64,000 bases of DNA from Microbacterium capsulatum (GTDB lineage Bacteria; Actinomycetota; Actinomycetes; Actinomycetales; Microbacteriaceae), in contig NZ_JAVFCB010000003.1 in NCBI RefSeq assembly GCF_030865425.1, forward strand, positions 186,001-250,000. Direction: 5' to 3'. The translations under genes and the position numbers were made by a program. Below are positions 34,995-43,428 of this stretch, piece after piece. The notes beneath the pieces were generated by a model, which worked only from the letters and a program-made list of their open reading frames with translations, did no database searches and had not been told where the DNA came from. Each line of letters opens with the position of its first letter. Within the stretch, counting starts at the first letter, position 1.

Positions 34995-36128
34995 TCAGCG
35001 GCCGGCGCCCGCCGTCTCCACCACCGGCGTGTGCACGGGGAAGCCCGCCTCGCCGATGATGGTCCGGGCGATGCGCGCCCCCGTCTTGATCGTCTCGACG
35101 GCCTCCTCGTACTCGTAGCGCTGCGTCAAGTACTGGCGCCAGTCCGGCACCTCTCCGGACGCGACGCGCTCCTCGTAGACGTGGATCATGTCGAGATACG
35201 CGGCGAGCTCCTCGACGCCCAGGTCGGGGTGCCCGGCCAGGAACTCGGGGTCGAACGCCTCGATCACGCGCGGACGCTGGGCGGGAGCCTTGTCCGAGTA
35301 GGGCTGCGGCGGCTCGATCGTCACGTTCATGGCCGGGTTGGCGGCCACGATGATCGGCAGCACGCCCGCGAAGTCGACCACGCCGTCTCCGTAGGGCCGC
35401 AGCTGGTGGGCGAGGCCCCCCTCCTCGTGCGCCACATACGCGTCCTTGAGGTGCGTCTGGCGGACGTAGGGCGCCACGCGCCGCGCGGAGAACACCGGGT
35501 GCTCCATGCGCTGGAGGACGTTGGCGGTGTCGAACACGATGCCGGTCGTGTCCGGGCCGACGGCCTCCACGAGGCGGACCAGCTCGAAGCTGGTGATCTC
35601 CTCGTGGGTCTCCAGGTTCATGTGGATCCCGAGGTCACGGGCGATCGGGGCGAGCCGCTTCAGGAACTTCTCCGTCGCGGCGAGCTGATCCGCCCAGTCC
35701 ACGTCGGTGCGGAACCGGTCGTACGCGAGCCGGCCGAAGAACGTCCCCTTGAAGTTGGCCGTGGCGACCCACAGCTCCCGGCAGTCGATGGCGGCGCAGG
35801 CCTCCATCATCCGGCGGAAGCCGCGCAGGATGTCCCCGTCGCCGATGGCCCGCAGTTCCGGGGCCTCCGGGTTCGCGTACGGGTTCACCTTGCCGAGACC
35901 GGTCTCCAGGTAGAGGTCCAGCTCGTCGGCGCGCTGACGGAGCTCCCGCAGCACCCCCGCGTCCAGCGTCGGGCTCATGTCCAGCACGCTGCGGAAGAAC
36001 AGCCCGTCCATGCCCAGCTCGTGGGCGTGGTCGATCGTCGCGAGGGGTCCCCGCTTGGCCGATTCCGGGATCTTCTTGCCGTCGACGCCCACCCGGACGG
36101 GGTGGACCGACGCGATGCTCTCACCCAT
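34995..36128 (-). CDS. Sugar phosphate isomerase/epimerase-like TIM barrel protein
   Basis: A 377-residue xylose-isomerase-like TIM barrel. Likely metal ligands are the Glu in MNLETHEE, the Asp in IVFDTANVL, the His in RQTHLKDAY and the Glu in VTIEPPQPY. The family includes isomerases, epimerases, dehydratases and 2-keto-myo-inositol enzymes; the substrate is not evident. Its ATG shares one base with the stop of the upstream ABC ATPase gene, so it is coupled to the importer operon. Confidence 0.8.
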   Translation of the reverse strand: MGESIASVHPVRVGVDGKKIPESAKRGPLATIDHAHELGMDGLFFRSVLDMSPTLDAGVLRELRQRADELDLYLETGLGKVNPYANPEAPELRAIGDGDILRGFRRMMEACAAIDCRELWVATANFKGTFFGRLAYDRFRTDVDWADQLAATEKFLKRLAPIARDLGIHMNLETHEEITSFELVRLVEAVGPDTTGIVFDTANVLQRMEHPVFSARRVAPYVRQTHLKDAYVAHEEGGLAHQLRPYGDGVVDFAGVLPIIVAANPAMNVTIEPPQPYSDKAPAQRPRVIEAFDPEFLAGHPDLGVEELAAYLDMIHVYEERVASGEVPDWRQYLTQRYEYEEAVETIKTGARIARTIIGEAGFPVHTPVVETAGAGR

Positions 36129-36952
36129 CAGGCCACCTTCTCCTCGGTGAGCCGCTCCAGCGCCCGCTGCCGGGCGACGGTCGGGTTGGGGTTGGGCACG
36201 GCGGCCAGCAGGGCCTTCGTGTAGGGGTGCGACGGCGCGGCGAGGACCGTCTCACTCGGGCCCTCCTCGACGATCTGCCCCAGCTGGATGACGGCGACCT
36301 GCGAGCAGATCTGCCGCACCACGGCGAGGTCGTGCGCGATGAACAGGACGGTGAAGCCGAGCTCCTCCTGCATGTCCTGCAGCAGGTTGAGCACCTGCGC
36401 CTGCACCGACACGTCCAGTGCCGAGACGGGCTCGTCGCAGATCAGCAGCTTCGGCCCGACGGCGAGCGCCCGCGCGATCGCGATGCGCTGACGCTGACCG
36501 CCCGAGAACGAACGCGGGTAGCGGTCGAGGTCGCGGTCGCTGAGCCCCACCATGGTGAGCAGCTCGGCGACCTTGGCGCGGCGCTTGTCGCGGTTCGGCT
36601 CGAGCTTGTGGACCAGGAGCCCCTCGCCCACCAGCTTCTCCACCGTCATGCGGGGGTTCAGGCTGGAGGTCGGGTCCTGGAACACGAACTGCACCTCGCG
36701 CCGGATGCGCTTGAGCGTCTCGCCCCTGGCCTCGGGGATGTTGATCCCGTCGTAGGTGACCGTGCCGCTCGTGGGCTTCTCCAGACCCATGATGCTCTTG
36801 ATGATGGTGGTCTTGCCCGAACCGGATTCGCCCACCAGGCCCGAGATCGTGCCGGCCTCGACGGTGAGGTTGACGTCGCGGAGAGCGTGGACGGGCTCGC
36901 GCCCGAGAGCGTGGAAGACCTTGTTGACGTCGCGGAGTTCCAGAAGGCTCAT
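36128..36952 (-). CDS. Peptide-type ABC importer ATPase 2 (OppF/DppF-like)
   Basis: A 274-residue ATPase: Walker A GESGSGKTT near residue 41, signature SFSGGQRQRIAIARAL, Walker B LLICDEPVSALDVS, and the C-terminal oligopeptide-transport extension GPSETVLAAPSHPYTKALLAAVPNPNP. It overlaps the partner ATPase gene by four bases. With its partner it powers uptake of the unknown cluster substrate. Confidence 0.93.
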   Translation of the reverse strand: MSLLELRDVNKVFHALGREPVHALRDVNLTVEAGTISGLVGESGSGKTTIIKSIMGLEKPTSGTVTYDGINIPEARGETLKRIRREVQFVFQDPTSSLNPRMTVEKLVGEGLLVHKLEPNRDKRRAKVAELLTMVGLSDRDLDRYPRSFSGGQRQRIAIARALAVGPKLLICDEPVSALDVSVQAQVLNLLQDMQEELGFTVLFIAHDLAVVRQICSQVAVIQLGQIVEEGPSETVLAAPSHPYTKALLAAVPNPNPTVARQRALERLTEEKVA

Positions 36953-37977
36953 GATGCCAGCTCCTTTCCAGCAGCCGGGTAGAGGTGGCAGGCGACGACG
37001 CCGCCGTCCGGCGAGGGCCGGAGCTCCGGCACCTCCTGCCGGCAGAGGTCGAACGCCTTCGGGCAGCGCGGGTTGAACGCGCAGCCGGTGGGCCGGTTGG
37101 CCGGGTGCGGCGGGGCGCCCGCGATCGTGAGCAGACGGGGGACCGTCTGGTCGATGCGCGGCACGGCCTGCAGCAGACCCTGGGTGTACGGGTGCGCGGG
37201 CCTCTCGAACAGGTTGTCCACCGTGCCCTCGTCCACCTTGCGGCCGGAGTACATGACCGCCACGCGGTCCGTGAATCCGGCCACGGTGCCGAGGTCGTGC
37301 GTGATCAGCAGCACGGCCAGGCCGCGCTCCTTCGACACCTTGTCCATCAGAGTGAGCACCTGCTCCTGGACGCGGACGTCCAGGGCGGTGGTGGGCTCGT
37401 CCGCGATGATGAGCGACGGGTCCGAGATGAGGGCCATCGCCAGCACGACCCTCTGGCGCATGCCGCCGGAGAACTCGTGCGGGTAGGCCTTCATCCGGGC
37501 CTCGGCGTTCACGACGCCGAGCTCCTCGAGGACCGACTTCGCTCGCTTCTCCGCCTCGGCGCGGGACACGCCCGCGATCCGCAGCGGCTCCATCACCTGC
37601 TCGCCGACGGTCATGAGCGGGTTGAGCGCTCCCATCGGGTCCTGGAAGACCATGCCGATCTTGTGCCCGCGGACGCCGACCATCTGCTTGTCGCTGAGCT
37701 TCAGGAGGTCCTGCCCCTGGAACTCGACGGTCCCGGAGATCCGGAAGTCGGGGTCGAGCCGCATGATGGAGCGGGCCGTGACGGACTTGCCGGATCCCGA
37801 CTCGCCCACCAGCGCCACCCGGTCGCCCGGGGACATCTCGAGGCTGAAGTCCTCCACGAGCCGGATGGGCTCGCTCTTGGGACCCGCGTCGATGGTGAGG
37901 TTGCGCACGGACAGCAGTGCGGTGGATTCGGGACGGTTGCCGGTCTTGCCTGCGGGGGTGTTCGTCAAAGTGATCAT
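36949..37977 (-). CDS. Peptide-type ABC importer ATPase 1 (OppD/DppD-like)
   Basis: A 342-residue ATPase: Walker A GESGSGKSV near residue 52, signature FSGGMRQRVVLAMAL, Walker B LIIADEPTTALDVR. The C-terminal cysteine motif CAFNPRCPKAFDLCR, near residue 305, fits the [4Fe-4S]-type tail of OppD/DppD proteins. The ATG at 37977 follows an AGGTG-type site. It lies 8 bases after the permease gene. Confidence 0.93.
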   Translation of the reverse strand: MITLTNTPAGKTGNRPESTALLSVRNLTIDAGPKSEPIRLVEDFSLEMSPGDRVALVGESGSGKSVTARSIMRLDPDFRISGTVEFQGQDLLKLSDKQMVGVRGHKIGMVFQDPMGALNPLMTVGEQVMEPLRIAGVSRAEAEKRAKSVLEELGVVNAEARMKAYPHEFSGGMRQRVVLAMALISDPSLIIADEPTTALDVRVQEQVLTLMDKVSKERGLAVLLITHDLGTVAGFTDRVAVMYSGRKVDEGTVDNLFERPAHPYTQGLLQAVPRIDQTVPRLLTIAGAPPHPANRPTGCAFNPRCPKAFDLCRQEVPELRPSPDGGVVACHLYPAAGKELAS

Positions 37978-37985
37978 TTCCGGAC

Positions 37986-38858
37986 TCACCTTCTGCGGAG
38001 CGCGGGGTTGAAGCGGACCTGGAGGATGTCTCCCAGGAGACCGAAGGCGACCGCGGTGAGGGCGATCGCGAGGCCGGGGGCGAACGCCGCCCACGGGGCT
38101 GTCGCGATGACGCCCTTCGCGCTGGTGACCATCGCGCCCCACTCGGCGCTCGGCGGCTGGGCGCCGACGCCGACGAAGGACAGACCGCCGAGGATCAGGA
38201 TCGTGTTGCCGATGTCGCCGGCCCACTTGACCAGGAGCACGTCGAGGGAGTTCGGCAGCACGTGGTGGAGCATCAGACGAGTCCGCGAGACGCCCAGAAC
38301 GCGGGCGTTCTCGACGAACGGCTGGCTCATCGTCTCCTTCATGACACCGCGCAGGAGGCGGGCCGTGACGGGCCATCCGGTGAGGATCATGGCGATGACG
38401 GCCGAGCTCAGGCTCGGGCCGAGTGCCGCGGCGACACCGAGGGCGAAGATGATCGGCGGGAACGACAGCGCCGCGTCCACGATCCGCATCACGACCTCGT
38501 CGACCCACTTGCCACCCAGTGTGGCCACCGAGGCCACCAGGATGCCGAGGACCGAGAAGCCGGTGACGATGATCACCGAGCTCAGCAGCGAGGACTGCGC
38601 CCCGGCGATGATGCGCCAGAAGACGTCTCGACCCTGCTCGTCGGTGCCGAACCAGTGCGCCGCGCTCGGCGCCTGCAGTGCATCCAGGATGCTGGACCGG
38701 TAGACCGCCGCGTCAGGGGCGATCAGCGGACCGACGATCGCGAGGACCAGCAGGAGCACGACGGCGATGGGGACGATGATCTGGACCCCGGTGATGCCGG
38801 TGATGGACCGGACCGTCTTGCGCCGCATGGGCGCGATCATTGCGAGAGTGTTGCTCAT
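37986..38858 (-). CDS. Peptide-type ABC importer permease (DppC-like)
   Basis: A 290-residue permease with about six transmembrane helices. The N-terminal segment HWFGTDEQGRDVFWRIIAGAQSSL is typical of DppC/OppC and the EAA coupling loop is ENARVLGVSRTRLMLHHVLPNS. It pairs with the DppB-like permease encoded 11 bases upstream. Confidence 0.94.
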   Translation of the reverse strand: MSNTLAMIAPMRRKTVRSITGITGVQIIVPIAVVLLLVLAIVGPLIAPDAAVYRSSILDALQAPSAAHWFGTDEQGRDVFWRIIAGAQSSLLSSVIIVTGFSVLGILVASVATLGGKWVDEVVMRIVDAALSFPPIIFALGVAAALGPSLSSAVIAMILTGWPVTARLLRGVMKETMSQPFVENARVLGVSRTRLMLHHVLPNSLDVLLVKWAGDIGNTILILGGLSFVGVGAQPPSAEWGAMVTSAKGVIATAPWAAFAPGLAIALTAVAFGLLGDILQVRFNPALRRR

Positions 38859-38869
38859 GATTCCGGCTC

Positions 38870-39907
38870 CTAACCCAGCTGCCCAGCCCGCAGACGCGGG
38901 TCGCGGACCAGCTGGAGGACGTCGACGATGTAGTTGGAGACGACCACCAGGACGCCGATCACCAGCACCCCGCCGAGGACGGCGAACGTGTCCTTCTGGG
39001 CGACCGCGTTGGTGAGGTAGGAGCCGACTCCCACCAGACCGAACACGGATTCCACCAGGACCGCAGCGCCGACCATGGCGCCGAACTGGATGCCGACGAG
39101 GGTCATTCCAGGGCCGATCGCGTTCGGCAGCACGTGCCGCCAGACCAGGACCCGCTGCGGCACGCCCTTGGCACGCGCCACCGTGAGGTGCTCGCGGGCC
39201 AGGACCTGGACCAGCTCGGCCCGCATCACGCGGTACAGCTGGGCGCCGAACGGGAGGGCCAGGACGATGGCCGGGAGGATCAGGTGCTGCAGACCGTCCC
39301 ACGCCGCCAGGGGGTTGCCCGCCAGGAGCGAGTCCAGCACGACCGACCCGGTGCGGGTCGGGACGTTGAACCCGCGGGACAGGCGGCCCGAGATCGGGAC
39401 CAGTCCGAGCAGGGTGCCCAGCGCGTACTGCAGGAGCAGGGCGAGCCAGAACGTCGGCAGGGCGGCGCCGATGATCACGAGGAGCTTGACCGTGAAGTCG
39501 GTCGGGCCGTCGCGGTGCAGGGCCGAGAGCGTGGCCAGCGGCGTCACCACGGTGACGACGATGATCACTGCCAGCAGCACCAGCTCGATCGTCTGCGGCA
39601 GCACCTGCGCGATGCCCTGGGTGACCGCGATGTGCGTCGTGATCGAGGTGCCCAGGTCTCCCCGCAGCAGCCGGCCGAAGAAGCCGAGCAGCTGCAGGAA
39701 GAAGGGCTGGTCCAGACCGAGGCTCTTGCGGACGGCCTCCACCTGCGCGGCGGTGGCGTTCTCGCCGGCCGCCACGCGGGCTTCGTCACCCGGGATGAGC
39801 TTGACCATCAGGAAGACGAACACGCTCAGACCTACCAGCGTGATGACCGACGACAGGGCCTTCCGCAAGAGGAAGACGGTCGTCTGACGTGCGGGATTGT
39901 TCGACAT
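38870..39907 (-). CDS. Peptide-type ABC importer permease (DppB-like)
   Basis: A 345-residue permease with about six transmembrane helices, the large periplasmic segment typical of DppB, and the coupling loop LTVARAKGVPQRVLVWRHVLPNA. Two starts are possible: the ATG at 39907, which has a GGGGTGA site before it, or a GTG at 39916 that overlaps the binding-protein stop as GTGA. I use 39907. Confidence 0.92.
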   Translation of the reverse strand: MSNNPARQTTVFLLRKALSSVITLVGLSVFVFLMVKLIPGDEARVAAGENATAAQVEAVRKSLGLDQPFFLQLLGFFGRLLRGDLGTSITTHIAVTQGIAQVLPQTIELVLLAVIIVVTVVTPLATLSALHRDGPTDFTVKLLVIIGAALPTFWLALLLQYALGTLLGLVPISGRLSRGFNVPTRTGSVVLDSLLAGNPLAAWDGLQHLILPAIVLALPFGAQLYRVMRAELVQVLAREHLTVARAKGVPQRVLVWRHVLPNAIGPGMTLVGIQFGAMVGAAVLVESVFGLVGVGSYLTNAVAQKDTFAVLGGVLVIGVLVVVSNYIVDVLQLVRDPRLRAGQLG

Positions 39908-39912
39908 CGGGA

Positions 39913-41502
39913 TCACCCCACGCGGAGCGTGAAGAACGAGATCGGCGTCGCGGACCAGGAGAAGTCGATCCCCTTCAGGTCGCTGCGGTAGCCGACCGGG
40001 AACGCCACCTGGCTGAGGTTCGCCTGAACCGAGTCGTTCGCGACCTGGGTCTCGACCTGCTTGTACAGGTCGCAGCGCTTGCTCGCGTCAGCGGTGGTGC
40101 GGGCCTCGTTCAGGAGAGCGTCGACCTTCGGGTTGCTGTACGCGCCCTTGTTCGTGCCGCCGATGTTGGCGGAGTTGTAGAGCTTGTCCAGGCCGGCACC
40201 CGGGTCGGGCGTCTGGATGTAGTCGTTGATGAGCGTCAGGCCCGGGATCGTCTTCGGGTCGGACAGCGTCTTCAGGTAGTCCGGGAAGGCGATCGGCACG
40301 AGGTTCACGTTCACGCCCAGGTCCTTCAGGTTGGACTGGAACAGCGTCGCGATCTGGGTCTGCGTCGAGTCGACGGACTGGTAGCGCAGGTCGAGCGAGG
40401 TCGAGCCGAGCCCGGCGAGCAGCGACTTGGCCTTCGCCTTGTCCTGCGCCGACGGCTTCGCGTCCGGGCGGCAGCTGAACGCCGGGGACAGGATGCCGTT
40501 GGCGATCGCGCCGTTGCCGTTCAGGATCTTCTGGAAGCCGCCGGTGTAGTCGTAGGCGAGCTTGAGACCCTCGCGGATCTTCGGGTCGGCGGTGGGGCCT
40601 GTCGACGTGTTGAACCAGAGCTGGTTCAGGCCGGCGGTCGGCACGAACTTCACCGAGATGCCGTTCTGGCCCTTCAGCGAGGCGGCGTCGATCGCCGAGA
40701 GGCCGAAGGAGACGTCGATGTTGCCGGCCTTGAGCTCGTCGCGGTTGGTCGCGCTCTCATCGATGCGGCGGAACACCATCTGCGTGGGCCGCTTGGCGTC
40801 GAAGCCCCAGTACTTGTCGTACCGCTTGACCGTGGTGCCGTCGGCGGAGGAGGTGCCGGTGCCCTGGAACGGGCCGGTGCCGGCCTCGTTCGCCTGCAGC
40901 CAGCCCTGGCTGTCGTCCGTGCCCGCGTTCTTGGAGACCGCGTCGGCCTCCAGGATGTAGACGTTGGCGATGCCGTTGATGAAGAACGCGTTCGGCGACT
41001 TGAGGTTGATCACGACGTGCGTGTCGTCGACGACGGTGGTCGACGCGTAGCCCGCCAGCACCGATGCGATGCCCTGGCCGAGGCGGATGTAGCGGTCGAA
41101 GCTGTACTTCACGTCCTTGGCGGTGAACGGCGTGCCGTCGTGGAAGGTCACGCCCTTGCGCAGCGTGAAGGCGATCGACGTGGCGTCGGCGGCGACCTTG
41201 AAGTCGGTCGCGAGCTGGCCGACCATCTTGTTGCCGTTCTGGGCGTCGAAGCGCACCAGCGGCTCGTAGACGATGTTGTCGACCATGTTGGTCTGCGCGT
41301 AGTCGGCGCGCAGCGGGTCCATCGTGTTGAACTCGTGCTTGAAGCCGACGACGACCGAGGTGGACGCGGCCGTCGCGGCGCCGCCGCCTCCGCCGCCGGC
41401 GGATCCGCCCGCGGTGCAGGCGGTGAGCGTGGATGCGACGAGCGGAACGGCGAGAAGTGCTGCACCGAGGATGAACCTGCGGTGACGGTGCTGAGAGAAC
41501 AT
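39913..41502 (-). CDS. Peptide-type ABC importer substrate-binding lipoprotein (SBP family 5)
   Basis: A 529-residue secreted lipoprotein. Signal peptide with positively charged start (FSQHRHRRF), hydrophobic stretch and lipobox LTAC (Cys29), then a Gly/Ser/Ala linker. The mature part is an extracellular solute-binding family 5 fold (KGVTFHDGTPFTAKDVKYSF). Family 5 proteins bind peptides, opines, nickel or oligosaccharides. The first importer gene, separated from the M24-fold gene by 225 bases with a hairpin at 41541-41560. Confidence 0.92.
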   Translation of the reverse strand: MFSQHRHRRFILGAALLAVPLVASTLTACTAGGSAGGGGGGAATAASTSVVVGFKHEFNTMDPLRADYAQTNMVDNIVYEPLVRFDAQNGNKMVGQLATDFKVAADATSIAFTLRKGVTFHDGTPFTAKDVKYSFDRYIRLGQGIASVLAGYASTTVVDDTHVVINLKSPNAFFINGIANVYILEADAVSKNAGTDDSQGWLQANEAGTGPFQGTGTSSADGTTVKRYDKYWGFDAKRPTQMVFRRIDESATNRDELKAGNIDVSFGLSAIDAASLKGQNGISVKFVPTAGLNQLWFNTSTGPTADPKIREGLKLAYDYTGGFQKILNGNGAIANGILSPAFSCRPDAKPSAQDKAKAKSLLAGLGSTSLDLRYQSVDSTQTQIATLFQSNLKDLGVNVNLVPIAFPDYLKTLSDPKTIPGLTLINDYIQTPDPGAGLDKLYNSANIGGTNKGAYSNPKVDALLNEARTTADASKRCDLYKQVETQVANDSVQANLSQVAFPVGYRSDLKGIDFSWSATPISFFTLRVG

Positions 41503-41540
41503 GGAGTACTCCTGTGATTGAGAAAATGGGGTGATTTCTC

Positions 41541-41560
41541 AGGGCGCGGGGCAGCGCCCT
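41541..41560 (-). promoter_or_regulatory. Hairpin upstream of the binding protein gene
   Basis: AGGGCGCGGGGCAGCGCCCT forms a 7-bp stem, 39 bases before the binding protein start. It may tune expression or protect the mRNA of this highly needed subunit. The rest of the 41503-41727 gap shows nothing clear. Confidence 0.45.
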
Positions 41561-41727
41561 GCTACAGAATCGGGCATCACCATCACGGAAGACCCTTAAG
41601 GGTGAGGGCCTGCCATGCGATGGCTCTTGTGGAGTGCTCCGGTGTTTCCAGTGTGTAGTTGTGCGCCTCGGCCTCCGAGGCCTGCGGCGGGGTGAGCGTC
41701 GTGACGCTCAGCCGGTGGGGTGACGGA

Positions 41728-42972
41728 TCAGAGTTCCCAGATGCCTCTGGGGGACTCGGTGATCCATTCGGCTCCGTCGTCGTTGACGAGGGCCATGTCG
41801 CCGGCGACGACACATCCGAGTCCGGGAACGGTGAAGTTGGGGTGCACTTCGATGACCATCCCCGGTTCGATCAGGACGCCGGACGGGTCGAGGGACTTGT
41901 CCCGCAGGGGGTTCAGGTCCCTCGCCATCCCGGGCTCGACATAGCTGAGGCCGAGCCCGTGGCAGCTCTGGAAACGGAACGGGTCCGTCTCCCGAGTGAA
42001 GGGAGCGTACTTCGCATACAGGTCCTCGATGACATCGATGACGCGATGCAGCGGCTCCCCAGGACGCATGACCGCGAGGGCACCGTCCTGGATCTCCATG
42101 AGGATCTCGCCGTACTTCGCGAGCTCTGCGCTCGGAGTACCGCGGACCCCCATCCTCAGGCACTGACCGAAGTAGCCTTCGTAGGCGGTGGTCGTGCCCA
42201 TCTGCACGCGGTCACGGTCTGTGACCACGTCAGGAAGCTCCATGAATTCGAAATACGTGGTGGGCGGGGCCTCACCGATCGACAGCCAGCAGTTGGCCGA
42301 GTCCGCACCGAGGAGACGCCCGGTGTGCTCGATCTCCGCCATGACGGTGGGCCCGGAGGCGCCGGGGCGGATCGACTCGGCGAACGCCGCCGCGACCATC
42401 GCGTCGGAGATCTTCGCGGAGATGCGGATCATCTCCACCTCCTCCGGCGCGCGGGTCAGCCGGAGGCGGTCCAGCACGGCGTCGGCGGCCACGGTCTCGA
42501 AGCCGGCGAACTCCTGCTCGAGGGCGACGTGGGTGGCGTGGTTCAGCTCCTCCGCACCGACGATGCCGATCCGCGATCCGGGGCGGATGCCCGCGTCGGC
42601 GAGGAAGCGGGCGGCGGCGGCCGGGTGCAGGCGCTGCTCGCCGGTCTGGAGGACGCTGCCGAACCAGCCGGACCGCTGCGTGCACTCACGGGTCTCGTGC
42701 GGGCCGAAGGTCAGCACGGCGGCGTCGCCGGCGGCGGAGAGGACCACAGAGGACGAGGTCGGCTTGGCCGCGAACCCGGCCAGGTACTGGACGTAGCCGC
42801 TGGTCTTGGTCCGCGATCCCAGCATGCGCGGGGCGCCGAAGGCCACCACAGCGTCGATGCCCTGCTCGGCGAGCGCCGCGCGCACGCGCGCGATGCGCTC
42901 CTGGAGGACGGGGACGGGGATCCGGCTGGTGAAGCGCTCCAGCGACGCGATCGTTCCGCTCTGCACGCTCAC
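41728..42972 (-). CDS. M24 (creatinase/Xaa-Pro peptidase-fold) protein lacking the metal-binding Asp residues
   Basis: A 414-residue pita-bread protein with a creatinase-like N-terminal domain and a C-terminal M24 domain. The conserved His (SCHGLGLSYVEPG) and Glu (VIEVHPNFTV) are present, but where metallopeptidases have the two metal-binding Asp residues this protein has MGTTTAYEGYFGQCLRMGV, without either. Creatinase itself is metal-free and works with the His, so a C-N bond hydrolase for a small substrate is more likely than an aminopeptidase. First gene of the importer cluster, behind a promoter region rich in palindromes. Confidence 0.78.
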   Translation of the reverse strand: MSVQSGTIASLERFTSRIPVPVLQERIARVRAALAEQGIDAVVAFGAPRMLGSRTKTSGYVQYLAGFAAKPTSSSVVLSAAGDAAVLTFGPHETRECTQRSGWFGSVLQTGEQRLHPAAAARFLADAGIRPGSRIGIVGAEELNHATHVALEQEFAGFETVAADAVLDRLRLTRAPEEVEMIRISAKISDAMVAAAFAESIRPGASGPTVMAEIEHTGRLLGADSANCWLSIGEAPPTTYFEFMELPDVVTDRDRVQMGTTTAYEGYFGQCLRMGVRGTPSAELAKYGEILMEIQDGALAVMRPGEPLHRVIDVIEDLYAKYAPFTRETDPFRFQSCHGLGLSYVEPGMARDLNPLRDKSLDPSGVLIEPGMVIEVHPNFTVPGLGCVVAGDMALVNDDGAEWITESPRGIWEL

Positions 42973-43347
42973 GACACGCTCGCGGTGAGGTCGGAGCGGG
43001 TGGAGACGACGCCATTCCTGGCGATCGGTGCACGGGACGCGGAGAGCCGCATCGCGGTTCCCGCCTCCTGCGGTGCCGAACTCGCCTTCGGCACTCGAGC
43101 GTCTGAAACGATCATTGGTTCAGAGTCAATCTGTCTACGTTGGGATCCCAGATTTCCGGGGGTGAGAACAATCTAAGGGTCGGAGAAAGCTTCCACAAGA
43201 GGAAATCGAGATTTCGCTACACGAAAGTTTTTTCCGGGATCCCAAGGAGCGGAAAACTCGCGGAAACACGGGGATTCCGCCCCCGGGGCGTGCGCTGGTT
43301 CGCCGCCGAGAACGCGGGAGCCGGATCCCTCTGATCGGACACGACGC
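42973..43347 (-). promoter_or_regulatory. Palindrome-rich promoter region of the catabolic cluster
   Basis: No gene here. On the minus strand TTGACT (43124-43129) and TCAGAC (43101-43106) are 17 bases apart. Upstream lie TTGGGATCCCA (43140-43150), the perfect palindrome GAAATCGAGATTTC (43202-43215) and GGGATCCCAA (43236-43245), in DNA clearly richer in A/T than its surroundings. These are likely operators for a regulator encoded elsewhere. Confidence 0.5.
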
Positions 43348-43388
43348 GGAAGGGCCGGGCGACGCGGATGGCGTCGCCCGGCCCTTCC
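43348..43388 (-). terminator. Terminator of the putrescine/GABA operon
   Basis: An 18-bp stem (GGAAGGGCCGGGCGACGC, 43348-43365, with 43371-43388) around a five-base loop, 41 bases after the last aldehyde dehydrogenase gene. Confidence 0.85.
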
Positions 43389-43428
43389 TTCCCGCGGTGT
43401 GCGGCGGGGCAGCGTCCGGTGGCCGGGT

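Noticed and set aside
42973..43428. Possible missed gene between the M24-fold gene and the ALDH gene
   Set aside because: Frames are short, the base composition is A/T-richer than coding DNA here, and promoter, palindromes and a terminator account for the space.
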